Shown here: positions 1 to 8,728 of the stretch, piece after piece
How the letters are laid out: the number at the start of each line of letters is the position of its first letter
Numbering within the stretch: position 1 is the stretch's first letter
Assembly (NCBI RefSeq): GCF_024199795.1
Contig: NZ_JANADK010000001.1
Location: forward strand, 6,448,001 to 6,512,000
DNA: 64,000 nt
Origin: Bradyrhizobium sp. CCGB01
GTDB taxonomy: Bacteria > Pseudomonadota > Alphaproteobacteria > Rhizobiales > Xanthobacteraceae
Reading direction: 5' to 3'
Notes under the pieces: generated by a model
Databases searched by the model: none
What the model was told of the DNA's origin: nothing
What the model saw: only the letters and a program-made list of their open reading frames with translations
Translations under genes and position numbers: made by a program

Positions 1-987
1 GGCGAAGGCGAAGCCCGCGAACCAGCTCGGGAACAGCATCTTGAACAGCTCGGGCACGACGTCGTTGTTGCTCGCGAGCTTCAACCCCGCCGCATGGCCC
101 ATGTAGCCAAGCAGCGCGAGCAGACCGAGCAGCAGCGTGTAGGCCGGCAGCAGCATCGCATTCTTGCGAATGGTGTTGCCACCCGAGGACGCGAAGATGC
201 CGGTCAGCGTGTGCGGGTACATGAAGGCGGCGAGCGCCGAGCCCAACGCCAGCGAGGCATAGGGCACGATCTGCGCCGGCGACAGCAGGATCCCGCCAGA
301 ACCCTTTGCGGCGAATGCCGCATCCGCCGCGGTGAAGATCGCGCCGTAGCCGCCAAGCCTGGACGGCACGATCGCGATCGCGGCGATCACCACGATGTAG
401 ATCATGATGTCCTTGACGAAGGCGATCAGCGCCGGTGCGCGCAGGCCCGACGAATAGGTGTAGAGCGCGAGCACCAGGAAGGCGAGAACGAGCGGCACTT
501 CGCCGTGAAGGCCGAGCGCCTTGATCGCGACCTCCATGCCGATCAGCTGGAGCGCGATGTAGGGCATCGTCGCCAGCACGCCGGTGGCCGCGACCGCGAG
601 CTCGAGACCGCGCGATCCGTAGGCGCCGCGTACCACGTCACCCGCGGTGACATAGCCGCGTTCCTTGGCGACCTTCCACAGCACCGGCATCACCGCGAAC
701 ACGAAGGGGTAGACGATGATGGTGTAGGGAAGCGCGAAGAATCCGTAGGCGCCGACCGCATAGACCAGCGCAGGAACGGCGATCACCGTATAGGCAGTGT
801 AGAAATCGCCGCCGACCAGGAACCAGGTGATCCAGGTCCCGAACTTGCGGCCGCCGAGGCCCCACTCGTCGAGATGGGCGAGCGTCTCCGGCTTGCGCCA
901 CCGCGAGGCGACGAAGCCCATGCCGGTGACGAGGATGAACAAGGCGAGGAATACGGCGAACGCCGCGCTATCGACGTTAGTCAACAT
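1..987 (-). CDS. Sodium:solute symporter family protein (partial, C-terminus beyond window)
   Basis: Inner-membrane secondary transporter of the SSS (PF00474) family, importing a small organic solute with sodium; the substrate cannot be told from sequence, but monocarboxylate-type members are the usual partners of DUF3311 proteins. Read from the ATG at 985-987 the frame stays open for 329 codons to the window edge, so the C-terminal third or more is missing. Hydrophobic segments recur about every 30 residues, and the family-like stretch GGRKFG followed by TWITWFLVGGDFYTAYT lies at about residues 45-67. The start overlaps the end of the DUF3311 gene by 11 bp, so the pair is translationally coupled. 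The long plus-strand open frame at 94-1017 is antisense shadow. Confidence 0.85.
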   Translation of the reverse strand, partial: MLTNVDSAAFAVFLALFILVTGMGFVASRWRKPETLAHLDEWGLGGRKFGTWITWFLVGGDFYTAYTVIAVPALVYAVGAYGFFALPYTIIVYPFVFAVMPVLWKVAKERGYVTAGDVVRGAYGSRGLELAVAATGVLATMPYIALQLIGMEVAIKALGLHGEVPLVLAFLVLALYTYSSGLRAPALIAFVKDIMIYIVVIAAIAIVPSRLGGYGAIFTAADAAFAAKGSGGILLSPAQIVPYASLALGSALAAFMYPHTLTGIFASSGGNTIRKNAMLLPAYTLLLGLLALLGYMGHAAGLKLASNNDVVPELFKMLFPSWFAGFAFA

Positions 988-1153
988 GGCGCACGCTCCT
1001 GTAGACGATGTAGGTGAGGAGCGAGGTCAGCGGCACCCAGGCGAGCTGATACCAGTAGAAGAACGGGAAGCCGAACAGATAGGGCTCCCGGACATTGTAG
1101 AACGGCACGATCATCAGGCCGATGAACGGCAACAGCAGCAACAGACGTATCAC
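977..1153 (-). CDS. DUF3311 small membrane protein
   Basis: A 58-residue protein with two hydrophobic segments (about residues 3-20 and 26-52), matching the small DUF3311 family that is normally encoded directly before an SSS symporter and may act as an accessory subunit. It starts at GTG (1151-1153) behind a strong ribosome site, AGGGGAGGAG, and ends in TAA at 977-979 inside the symporter start region, an 11-bp overlap. The motif NVREPYLFGFPFFYWYQ in the middle is typical of the family as I recall it. Too short to appear in a long-ORF list, but start, ribosome site and coupling all support it. Confidence 0.8.
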   Translation of the reverse strand: MIRLLLLLPFIGLMIVPFYNVREPYLFGFPFFYWYQLAWVPLTSLLTYIVYRSVRHVD

Positions 1154-1302
1154 GCTCTCCTCCCCTGTGAGTGAAGTCGACGCGCTTTTTCGTGAGCGCG
1201 ACTTGAGCGCGATATAGCTGACAAGCAGGGCCAGCCCCTCCCCCTACCTTGGCTCGGCCAGACCCCCATACTTTCGTATCGCCGCAGCGCGCGGCGCACG
1301 CT

Positions 1303-1387
1303 GTCATTTGCGAGGAGCAAAGCGACGAAGCAATCCGGACTGCCTCGACGGAGACAATCTGGATTGCTTCGCTACGCGCGCAATGAC
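1303..1387. repeat. Intergenic inverted repeat, 'gcgag..gaagcaatcc' family, copy 1
   Basis: The ends gtcattt/aatgac and the inner blocks gaagcaatcc and ggattgcttc are inverted copies, so the unit can fold into a long hairpin. A better-preserved copy lies at 8043-8120. It fills most of the gap between the DUF3311 and MlaD genes; nothing coding is seen there. Confidence 0.8.
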
Positions 1388-1410
1388 AGGGGTGAGACCG
1401 GTGGCGGCGC

Positions 1411-2289
1411 CTACTGCCGGCGGCGCTCGTTCGAAGGCGCAGGCTTCGGCGGCTCGGGCGCCGGAGCCGGTTGCGCACTGCTGTTGCTGGCGCCGAACAG
1501 CACGCGGGTCGGGTTGCGGTCGAAATTGTTCACGGCGCGGCTGATGTCGCCCAGCGTACGGCGGCCATCGGTCATCAATGCGCCGGAGCGCTTGTCGAAA
1601 TCGTCGGCCAGTTCTCGGATCGACTTCACCGCCTGGAACAGCTCGCCGCCGTCCTTGCCGCCGGCGAGCGTGTTGAGGCCGAGCATGAGGCTGTCGGCCT
1701 TGAGCATCACGCCGTCGACCTTGGCCATCACGCCGTCGATCTTCTCGGAATTGCGCGCGAGCGAGTTGGTGAAGGTCTCGAGATTCTTCAGCGAGTTCTT
1801 CACCGACTCCTGATTGTCGGCCACGATCTTGTTGATGTTCTGGAGCGTGCCGCGGATCGCCTCGGTGACGTCCTGCAGCTTGTTTGGATCGGCGGTCAGC
1901 GTCGGGATGCCGTCCTCGTCGAGCGCCGGCGGGGGCGCGGCCTCCTCGCCGCCCTTGAGCGAAATCGCGGCAACGCCGGTCAGGCCCTGGAATTCGAGGC
2001 CAACCAGGGTGTCCTTGCGGATCGGAGCGTTGTTCTCGACCATGGCGAGTGCGACAACCCGCCGCGGGTTGTCCAGCTTCACCGAGACCACCTCACCTAC
2101 CCTGATACCGTTGAAGTTGACGCTGCCGCCGTTGCGCAGGCCCGCCGCCGGGCCTTCGAACACGACGCGCAGGGGGCTGCGCTGCTTGGTGGTGTGCAGT
2201 GACTGGAACCACAGCACGAAGCCGATCGCCGCGGCGATCACCGCCAGCGTGAACGATCCAATCAATACGTAATTCGCCCGCGTTTCCAT
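1411..2289 (-). CDS. mlaD: MlaD family (MCE domain) lipid-transport protein
   Basis: Periplasmic, membrane-anchored substrate-binding subunit of an Mla-type ABC system that moves phospholipids between the two membranes. Of its 292 residues, 8-28 form one transmembrane anchor, about 40-113 an MCE/MlaD domain (VVFEGPAAGLRNGGSVNFNG at 42-61, then GLTGVAAISL), about 130-250 a helical, probably coiled-coil region (repeated motifs around NKIVADNQ and DGVM), and the last 25 are Pro/Ala-rich. MCE proteins form hexameric rings and the helical part may form a tube or needle. Third gene of mlaE-mlaF-mlaD, starting 16 bp after mlaF. No MlaC or MlaA gene lies in the window. Confidence 0.85.
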   Translation of the reverse strand: METRANYVLIGSFTLAVIAAAIGFVLWFQSLHTTKQRSPLRVVFEGPAAGLRNGGSVNFNGIRVGEVVSVKLDNPRRVVALAMVENNAPIRKDTLVGLEFQGLTGVAAISLKGGEEAAPPPALDEDGIPTLTADPNKLQDVTEAIRGTLQNINKIVADNQESVKNSLKNLETFTNSLARNSEKIDGVMAKVDGVMLKADSLMLGLNTLAGGKDGGELFQAVKSIRELADDFDKRSGALMTDGRRTLGDISRAVNNFDRNPTRVLFGASNSSAQPAPAPEPPKPAPSNERRRQ

Positions 2290-2305
2290 CAGCTACTCCG
2301 GCACC

Positions 2306-3082
2306 TCAGCCCATGACCGCGCGGGCGCGCTTGCCATGGAAATACTGCCTCAGCCAGGGATGCTGCGAGGCCTGCATGTCGGCAATCGACCCTGCCGCAA
2401 TGATCTTACCGTTCCCTAAAACGGCGATGCGGTCACAAGCCGTGTAAAGGCTGTCGAGGTCGTGGGTTACCATGAAAACGGTCAGGCCCAAAGTACGCTG
2501 GAGCGTCCTGACCAGTTCGTCGAAATCGCCGGCGCCGATCGGGTCCAGGCCCGAGGTCGGCTCGTCGAGGAACACGAGATCGGGATCGAGCGAGAGCGCG
2601 CGCGCCAGCGCCACGCGCTTGATCATGCCGCCCGACAGTTCGGAAGGGAAGCGATCGGCGACTTCCGGCTTGAGCCCGACCATGGTGAGCTTGGCCAGGG
2701 TGATCTCGTCCATCAGCCGCTGCGACACGCGCAGATATTCGCGCATCGGAAACTGGATGTTCTGCCGCACGGTCAGTGAGGAGAACAACGCGCCCTGCTG
2801 AAACAGCACGCCCCAGCGGCGCTCGACGTTGCGGCGCTGCGAGGTGCTGGAGGAATCGAGGTCGACGCCGAACACCTCGATGGAGCCCGCGACCTTCGGC
2901 ACGAGGCCGATGATGGTGCGCGTCAACACCGACTTGCCCGCGCCCGATGGGCCGACAAATCCCAAAATCTCGCCGCGCTTGACGTCGAGGTTGAGGCCGT
3001 CGAGCACGCGCGTCGCGCCGAACTGCACCGTGATGTCGCGGACGCGGATGATCGGATCTTGAATCTCGCCAGCCATCGTCAC
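2306..3082 (-). CDS. mlaF: ABC transporter ATP-binding protein, MlaF type
   Basis: Cytoplasmic ATPase that powers the MlaE permease. The 258 residues include Walker A GPSGAGKS at 44-51, the signature LSGGM at 149-153 (the Met after GG is usual in MlaF rather than the LSGGQ of most ABC proteins), Walker B LVFLDEPTSGLD at 169-180 and the switch His in VTHD near 205-208. Its ATG overlaps the mlaE stop as ATGA at 3079-3082, so the two are translationally coupled. An alternative ATG two codons in is equally possible. Confidence 0.9.
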   Translation of the reverse strand: MTMAGEIQDPIIRVRDITVQFGATRVLDGLNLDVKRGEILGFVGPSGAGKSVLTRTIIGLVPKVAGSIEVFGVDLDSSSTSQRRNVERRWGVLFQQGALFSSLTVRQNIQFPMREYLRVSQRLMDEITLAKLTMVGLKPEVADRFPSELSGGMIKRVALARALSLDPDLVFLDEPTSGLDPIGAGDFDELVRTLQRTLGLTVFMVTHDLDSLYTACDRIAVLGNGKIIAAGSIADMQASQHPWLRQYFHGKRARAVMG

Positions 3083-4212
3083 ATCCCGATCGAGGCGAAG
3101 AAGATGGCGAACACGCCGTCCATGACGATGACGAAGAAGATGCCCTTCACCACGGATGCCGTGGTGTGCTGCCCGAGCGATTCCGCGCTGCCCTGCACGG
3201 CGAGCCCCTCGACGCAGGCGACGATGCCGATCACCGCGGCCATGACGGGTGCCTTTACGATGCCGACGATGAAATGGTCGATCGAGATGGCGTCGCGCAG
3301 GCGCAACAGGAAGGCTTCGGGATCGACGCCGCCATAGAGCCAGGCGACGAGACCGCCGCCGTAGAGCGCGGCCATGGCGCCGAGGAAGGCCAGGATCGGC
3401 AGCGCCAGCACCAGCGCCAGCATGCGCGGCAGCACCAGGACCTCGATCGGGTCGAAACCCATGGTGCGCAGCGCGTCGATCTCCTCGCGCATCTTCATCG
3501 AGCCGAGCTCGGCGGTATAGGCGCTGCCCGAGCGGCCCGCGACCATGATGGCGACCAGCAACACGCCGATCTCGCGCAGCACCAGCACGCCGAGCATGTC
3601 GACGACGAAGATGTCGGCGCCGAACCTGCGGAAATGAAAAATGCCCTGCTGCGCGATGATGCAGCCGATCAGGAACGTGATCAGCACGATGATCGGCACC
3701 GCGCGCCAGCAGACCTGCTCCATGTGATGCACGGTCGAGGTCAAGCGGAACGAGCGCGGGTGGATCAAGACGCGAAAACCCGCCGCGAGCACCGCGCCGA
3801 GCATGTCGACGAGGCCCGCAACCGTGCCGGCGACGCCTGCCACGGTCCGGCCGATCTGCTCCAGCATGCCGGTGATGGTGACCGTGCTGCTGTCGACGAC
3901 CGGCGTCGCCCTGACCCGCCGAACCTCGTCGACGAGGCTGGAATAATTGGCGGACAGCCCTGCGATCTGCGCTTCGACAGGCCCTTGCGTCAGGCTGCGG
4001 CGCAGCCGCTCGATCAGCCAGGCGCCGAAGGTGTCGAGCTTGGCGACTTCGGAGACGTCGATGAAGATGCTTTGCGAACCGCCGGCGAGCTTCTCGGCGT
4101 CAGCCACCATCCGCTCCAGGACCGGCGCGAAGCTCGCGGTCCAGGTTCCGGTGGCGCAGAGTGCCAGCGCGTTGCCCTTGGCAATCCGTTCCAGCTTCGG
4201 ATCGCCGTTCAA
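3079..4212 (-). CDS. mlaE: MlaE family permease with N-terminal STAS-like domain
   Basis: Inner-membrane permease of the Mla-type ABC system. At 377 residues it is about 110 longer than the roughly 260-residue E. coli MlaE. The extra N-terminal part (about 1-105) looks like a STAS domain (FIDVSEVAKLDTFGAWLIERL region, 50-70), the fold of the separate E. coli subunit MlaB; this suggests the MlaB function is fused to the permease here. The C-terminal part has the permease features: an interfacial helix around SFRLTSTVHHMEQV, a motif near GAVLAAGFRVL, and GRSGSAYTAELGSMK with EEIDALRTMGFDP, the conserved MlaE coupling region. First gene of the operon; divergent from the racemase gene across a 134-bp gap. 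Confidence 0.9.
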   Translation of the reverse strand: MNGDPKLERIAKGNALALCATGTWTASFAPVLERMVADAEKLAGGSQSIFIDVSEVAKLDTFGAWLIERLRRSLTQGPVEAQIAGLSANYSSLVDEVRRVRATPVVDSSTVTITGMLEQIGRTVAGVAGTVAGLVDMLGAVLAAGFRVLIHPRSFRLTSTVHHMEQVCWRAVPIIVLITFLIGCIIAQQGIFHFRRFGADIFVVDMLGVLVLREIGVLLVAIMVAGRSGSAYTAELGSMKMREEIDALRTMGFDPIEVLVLPRMLALVLALPILAFLGAMAALYGGGLVAWLYGGVDPEAFLLRLRDAISIDHFIVGIVKAPVMAAVIGIVACVEGLAVQGSAESLGQHTTASVVKGIFFVIVMDGVFAIFFASIGM

Positions 4213-4346
4213 GATGTCCGCTCCCGTATCAGGGCGGAGAAAATCACATGGTTGCGCACGCGCCCTTACCCGAAGAAGGTATCCCCAACTGGTTAATGTT
4301 AGTTGCTAGAGGTAACTAGCAGGTTCAGATTTCGCCAGAGTTCAAA

Positions 4347-5342
4347 ATGACTTCCAGCAAAGTTCCGGCCCTCGTCGCACGAATCGAGCGCTTCCCCATC
4401 GCCGGCAGTTTTACCATCAGCCGGGGCGCCAAGACCGAGGCCGTGACGGTCGTGGCCGAAGTGAGCCAAAACGGCCTGACCGGCCGCGGCGAGTGCGTGC
4501 CCTATCCCCGCTATGGCGAGACGCCCGAGGCGACTTTGGCCGCCATCCAGGCCATGCAGGCGGCCATTGCGGGTGGCCTCTCGCGAGAGGCCCTGCAAGC
4601 CGCCATGCCGCCCGGTGCGGCCCGCAACGCGCTGGACTGCGCCCTGATCGACCTCGAGGCCAAGGCGGCCGGCCTGCGGGCCTGGAGCCTCCTCGACCGC
4701 CCGGTCCCGGGCGAGCGCACCACCGCCTACACGATTTCGTTAGGGACCCCCGCGGCGATGGCGGCAGCGACCGCCAAGGCCGCGCACCGGCCCCTGCTCA
4801 AGATCAAGCTCGGCGGCGACGGCGATCCGGAGCGGATCACGGCGGTGCGCAAGGCCGCCCCCGAATCCGAGCTGATCGTGGATGCCAACGAGGCCTGGAC
4901 CGAGGCCAATCTGGAGCACAATCTCGCCGCCTGCGACGCCGCCGGCGTCACCCTGGTCGAGCAACCGCTGCCATCAGGCAAGGACGACGCGCTGGCGCGG
5001 ATCAAGCGGCCGCTCGTGGTCTGCGCCGACGAGAGCGTGCATGACCGCTCATCGCTCGCGCCGCTGCGCGAGCGCTACGACGCCGTCAACATCAAGCTCG
5101 ACAAGACCGGCGGCCTCACCGAGGCCCTCGCCATGGCCGATGCGGCGCAGGCGCTCGGTTTCGAGATCATGATCGGCTGCATGGTCGCGACCTCGCTGTC
5201 GATGGCGCCGGCGATGCTGGTGACGCCGCAGGCGCGCTTTGTCGATCTCGACGGCCCGCTGCTGCTCGCGCGCGACCGCGATCACGCCCTGCGTTATGAC
5301 GACAGCCTGGTCTATCCGCCGGACTCCTCGCTCTGGGGCTGA
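4347..5342 (+). CDS. dgcA: Enolase-superfamily racemase/epimerase (DgcA or Ala-Glu epimerase type)
   Basis: Cytoplasmic muconate-lactonizing subgroup enzyme that probably epimerises an acidic amino acid or dipeptide. The 331 residues carry the full catalytic set: KIK at 152-154 (acid/base Lys), metal ligands Asp179 in VDANEAW, Glu205 in VEQP and Asp228/Glu229 in ADES, the second Lys in NIKLDKTGG at 248-256, and the GCM loop at 277-279. Nothing is missing, so the enzyme should be active. Alphaproteobacterial proteins with this N-terminus are commonly named N-acetyl-D-Glu racemase DgcA; the usual DgcN partner is not in this window, so L-Ala-D/L-Glu epimerase is the main alternative. The 3' end overlaps the tail of the facing MFS gene. 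Confidence 0.8.
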   Translation: MTSSKVPALVARIERFPIAGSFTISRGAKTEAVTVVAEVSQNGLTGRGECVPYPRYGETPEATLAAIQAMQAAIAGGLSREALQAAMPPGAARNALDCALIDLEAKAAGLRAWSLLDRPVPGERTTAYTISLGTPAAMAAATAKAAHRPLLKIKLGGDGDPERITAVRKAAPESELIVDANEAWTEANLEHNLAACDAAGVTLVEQPLPSGKDDALARIKRPLVVCADESVHDRSSLAPLRERYDAVNIKLDKTGGLTEALAMADAAQALGFEIMIGCMVATSLSMAPAMLVTPQARFVDLDGPLLLARDRDHALRYDDSLVYPPDSSLWG

Positions 5343-6506
5343 GCGATCAGCCGGTGCCGCGCCGACCAGATCACGAGCGCGCCGGCCGCGGCCATCGCCG
5401 CCATGACGTAATAGAGGCCATCGCCGATGCGGGCGTAGATCGCGCCTGACGCGATCGAGGTCGCCGCCCCCAGCAGCCCGTTGCACGCGGCATAATAGCC
5501 CTGCCCCCGCGCGATCTGATGCGATGGCGCGCTGCACCAGAAGATTCATGGTGCCGACGATCGTCATGCCGAAGGTGAGGCCGTGGCCGAGCTGCACGAT
5601 CGCGAGCAGCGCCAGCGGCGGCTGGTGCGCGGTGACGATCCAGCGCACCACGGCGCTTAATCCGCCGATTGCGATCAGCGTGGACGGATGCAGCGAGAAG
5701 CGCGGCGAGAGCGCGAACACCACGATCTCTGCGATCACGCCCAGCGTCCACAGCCCTGCGATCGTCAGCCCGCCGAAGCCGTGGAGCTGCCAGTTGATGG
5801 CCGAGAACGTGTAGTAGGCGACGTGGCTGCCCTGGATCAGCGCCGCCGCCGCGATCACGGCCCAGAACCCGCCATCGCGCAGCAGGGCCTTGCCCGCATG
5901 CGTCTCCGTCGTCCTTCGCCTGACATCGTCGAGCGGCTGAAGCAGCAGGCTGGCGGCGACCGCAACGACGGCCCATGCGACGATGATCCAGATCAGGTCG
6001 CGCGCCGCGATGCTGTCGACGAGATAGCCGCAGGCGAGCGAGCCGGCAGCGAAAGCCGCCGAGCCCCACAGCCGTAACGGTCCGTAATCAAGCCCGTAGC
6101 GGGCGACGCCGCGCAGCGCATAGGCATCGGTCAGCGGGGTCGTCGGCGTCCACATCATGCAGGTCAGCGCATAGATCAGGAACAGTGCCAGCGGCTGCTG
6201 CTGCAGGCCGACCGCCGTGAACCCGATCGCCGTCGCCAGCACCGACACCATCATGGCCGCGCGAATGGCGTGTCGCTTCTCGGCAAGGGCGGTGATTTGC
6301 GGCAGCGTGGTGAAGCGCGTGATCGCCGGCAGCGCGTTGATGATGCCGATCCACGCCGCGTCGATGCCGATCGCCTTCAGCCAGAGCGGAAAGAACGGCA
6401 GATGCGTGCCCGCGACCGCGAAGATCGCCGAATAGAACAGCGCCAGCCTCACGGCGAATCGCCGCTTCACGGTGGCTGGCGTGGGGATTTGTGATTCGGG
6501 TGGCAT
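5312..6506 (-). pseudogene. MFS transporter (MFS_1_like) interrupted by a frameshift
   Basis: Starts at ATG 6504-6506 and codes for about 326 residues of a twelve-helix major facilitator (opening with AVRLALFYSAIFAVAGTHLPFFP in part), of the 3-phenylpropionate-transporter-like group. After MNLLVQR, near 5525-5535, the frame is lost: the same frame continues as Arg/Gly-rich nonsense. A shift of one frame restores a normal ending (ARGQGYYAACNGLLGAATS..., then ARIGDGLYYVM) that stops at TAG 5312-5314. The break lies in CAGCGCGCCATCG; one extra CG (CAGCGCGCGCCATCG) would mend it, so a 2-bp contraction of a CG run or a sequencing error explains it. With the mend the protein would have the usual length of about 400 residues. 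Confidence 0.75.
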
Positions 6507-6581
6507 CAAACCAATTGCGATTCGGTCGATATCGTGGTGATCGTTACAGTAACGCGCGGTGATTTGCGCGACGAGATTGAT

Positions 6582-7967
6582 ATGGCCAACGAAGCATTCG
6601 CCCTCTCGCCCATGTCTGCCCGCGCGGCCGAGCCGAACGAGCAGGATTACGACGCGATCCGCGAAGCCTTCATGGAGACCGCGCGAGGCCGCTGGTTCCT
6701 CGGCGAATATGCGAAACGCAACCGCAATGCGGATACCCGCATGGTGCTCGATGCGGTCGCGAAAATCGAAGAAACCCTTGCGGCACAGCGACAACCGCTC
6801 GTCGAGGATCGCCTGCCCGAGGCGCTGGTCGAGATTCGCCGCGCCATCCGCGAGGCCGAGACGATCGCGATCGCGGCCTTCGATCCCGCGGCGATCGAGG
6901 CGAGCCTCGCGCCGATTCCGCGCGGCGTGCGCATCATCAAGGAGATCTCCTGGCGCTGGCGCGAGATCGGCGCCGACGGGCGAATCTGCGATCTCATTGA
7001 TTCGCAGCTCGCCTCGATCGAGGCCGCTTGCGGACAATTATCGACCATCGACCCCCGCGTTGAGCTCAAGGCCGCATTCGATTTGCTCAGGGATCGCGTC
7101 GAGCAGCTCGATGGTGACGGCGACACAGCGCCGCACGCGGAGACCCGTCTGGCGCCGGCGCCGGTGCAGGAAGCATCGCCGTCCGTCGCCGAAGTTGCGC
7201 CTGCCGAGACCGCGCCTGCCGCGATGGCGAGCGAAGCCCCCGTGGCGTTTACGGAGGCGCCGCAGGACATCGCAGCAGCTCCCGAAGCCGCCGTTGAGAC
7301 CGCGAGCGGCACCGAAGCACTGGCCGTTGCCGAACCGGCAATGGACGTCGCCGTCGCGCCGGAGGTTGTCGCCGACAATCGCGTCGCGCCCGAAGAGGAG
7401 ATCGCCGAGACAGCCGCGTTCGCGGAGGTGACGGACGAGGTCTCCCGCGATGCCGCCGCCGCGGAAGCCGAGGACGAGGCCATACTCGAGGCCATCGCGC
7501 TGGAGATGGCCGCACCCGATCCGGAGTTCGACGAGATCGTCGAGCCGGTCGCGATGGCAGCGGCCATTCCCGAGCCGATGGCCGCGGAGGTCGCAGCCCC
7601 GATTGCCGCCGAAATTCCGGAGCCGGTCGCAGCCGCGCCGGCCACTGCACCGATCGTGGAGGAGCCCGCAGAGGAAGCCCCGATCGCGATGGAGTCGCTG
7701 GCGCGCCTCACCAACGCGATTGCGGAAGCCGCCGCCGAAGTGATGGAGCAACCGGCCCCGGCGATGGCGGCCGCGGCACCATTCGGCGCAGCACCGACCG
7801 CGACACTCCCCATGCCCTCGCCGCTGCCCGCCTCCGTGCCCGAGCCCTCGCTCGGCGCTACCATCCTCGCCAGCGGCATCTTGCAAAAGCCACGCGCGGC
7901 CGCGAACGACCCACTCGCACCGATCCGCCGCATGACCCAGGCCGAGAAGATCGCGTTCTTCTCGTAA
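6582..7967 (+). CDS. Ala/Pro/Glu-rich hypothetical protein
   Basis: Not a family I can name, though I recall similar proteins in Bradyrhizobium. A conserved-looking head of about 155 residues (EQDYDAIREAFMETARGRWF, then LGEYAKRNRNADT, a helical AKIEETLAAQRQ and RRAIREAETIAIAAFDP) is followed by some 250 residues of low complexity made of Ala, Pro, Glu and Val, and a short conserved tail ending RRMTQAEKIAFFS. The 461-residue form starting at ATG 6582 is chosen; a GTG at 6534 would add 16 residues rich in Val and Thr that do not look like the family. No signal peptide or membrane segment is seen. Codon use is normal on this strand, while the antisense frame is an Ala/Ser artefact. Divergent from the broken MFS gene. 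Confidence 0.7.
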   Translation: MANEAFALSPMSARAAEPNEQDYDAIREAFMETARGRWFLGEYAKRNRNADTRMVLDAVAKIEETLAAQRQPLVEDRLPEALVEIRRAIREAETIAIAAFDPAAIEASLAPIPRGVRIIKEISWRWREIGADGRICDLIDSQLASIEAACGQLSTIDPRVELKAAFDLLRDRVEQLDGDGDTAPHAETRLAPAPVQEASPSVAEVAPAETAPAAMASEAPVAFTEAPQDIAAAPEAAVETASGTEALAVAEPAMDVAVAPEVVADNRVAPEEEIAETAAFAEVTDEVSRDAAAAEAEDEAILEAIALEMAAPDPEFDEIVEPVAMAAAIPEPMAAEVAAPIAAEIPEPVAAAPATAPIVEEPAEEAPIAMESLARLTNAIAEAAAEVMEQPAPAMAAAAPFGAAPTATLPMPSPLPASVPEPSLGATILASGILQKPRAAANDPLAPIRRMTQAEKIAFFS

Positions 7968-8042
7968 GGTGCAGTCTCACGCCGCTCACTCTCGTGTCCG
8001 GGACAAGCGAGAGCGAGATGTCGAGCACGCTCTCTCCACATC

Positions 8043-8120
8043 GTCATTGCGAGCGCAGCGAAGCAATCCAGAATCTTTCCGCGGAGAAAGTCTGGATTGC
8101 TTCGCTGCGCTCGCAATGAC
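8043..8120. repeat. Intergenic inverted repeat, 'gcgag..gaagcaatcc' family, copy 2
   Basis: A near-perfect 78-bp inverted repeat: gtcattgcgagcgcagcg at the left is matched by cgctgcgctcgcaatgac at the right, and gaagcaatccaga by tctggattgcttc, around a short loop at the 'ccgcgg' centre. It lies between two converging genes and could work as a bidirectional terminator or an mRNA-stabilising hairpin. Confidence 0.9.
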
Positions 8121-8146
8121 GGATTAGTCGCGGCGCGCTCGCCCGA

Positions 8147-8506
8147 TCACCCGCAATTCCAGACCGCGCCGATCGGCGTGCGCGTCCAGCACGGACCAAA
8201 ACTGCCGCCATTGTAGCGGCCGCCGCCGAAGCCGGGCCTGCCGAAATAGCGCCATTCGCCGTCCCAGCCGTAATATTGCGGAACGGGGTCGATGTACCAA
8301 TGGCGCCGGTCGGCGCGCGACAGGCGGCGCATCGCCTCTTTCTGCTTGTAGAGCGGAATGCTGTTGCTGAGCGGCTGGCGATAGCCCGGCAGGAAGCCGT
8401 AACCGCGCCAGACGGACGCTGGCCGTTTCTTGATGGACTCCGCCGGCGCGGTGGCCGGCAGCAGCGACAGGATGATAGCAACAGATAGACACAGGACTCG
8501 CGACAT
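8147..8506 (-). CDS. Small secreted hypothetical protein, Gly/Tyr/Trp-rich C-terminus
   Basis: 119 residues from ATG 8504-8506. The first 23 or so (MSRVLCLSVAIILSLLPATA, then PAES) form a clear signal peptide; a start 12 codons upstream would spoil it. The mature part is basic in the middle (SIPLYKQKEAMRRLSRADRR) and ends in an aromatic/glycine-rich stretch (YYGWDGEWRYFG, GGGRYNGGSFGPCW). Two Cys near the C-terminus could form a disulfide in the periplasm. The make-up resembles small rhizobial cell-envelope proteins (for example those with a BA14K-like region) but I see no motif that fixes a function. Confidence 0.6.
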   Translation of the reverse strand: MSRVLCLSVAIILSLLPATAPAESIKKRPASVWRGYGFLPGYRQPLSNSIPLYKQKEAMRRLSRADRRHWYIDPVPQYYGWDGEWRYFGRPGFGGGRYNGGSFGPCWTRTPIGAVWNCG

Positions 8507-8728
8507 GCACCAACCATAGACAGTCGGTTGCAAGATGACCATTCAAATTCGAGTGCAGAGTTCATCGCAACCGATGCCAGCGGCTTCTTGCAGATCTGCA
8601 AGGTGATCCGAGAGCTCGGTCCCTTCGATCACGCCTGACGCCGTCCCGGTCCCCTGCGTCGTCGCCCACAGGCATCATTGCGAGGACCGGGCCGGGAAAC
8701 CCGGCGCAGCCAGTCATCGACCGCCGGA

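Noticed and set aside
94..1017. A 307-codon plus-strand open frame
   Set aside because: It is antisense to the symporter gene; its product is Arg/Asp/His-rich, typical of shadow frames in GC-rich DNA.
5049..7037. A 662-codon minus-strand open frame
   Set aside because: Only its middle (326 residues) is real transporter sequence; both ends are Arg/Asp-rich antisense of the racemase gene and of the Ala-rich gene. The transporter itself is treated as frameshifted.
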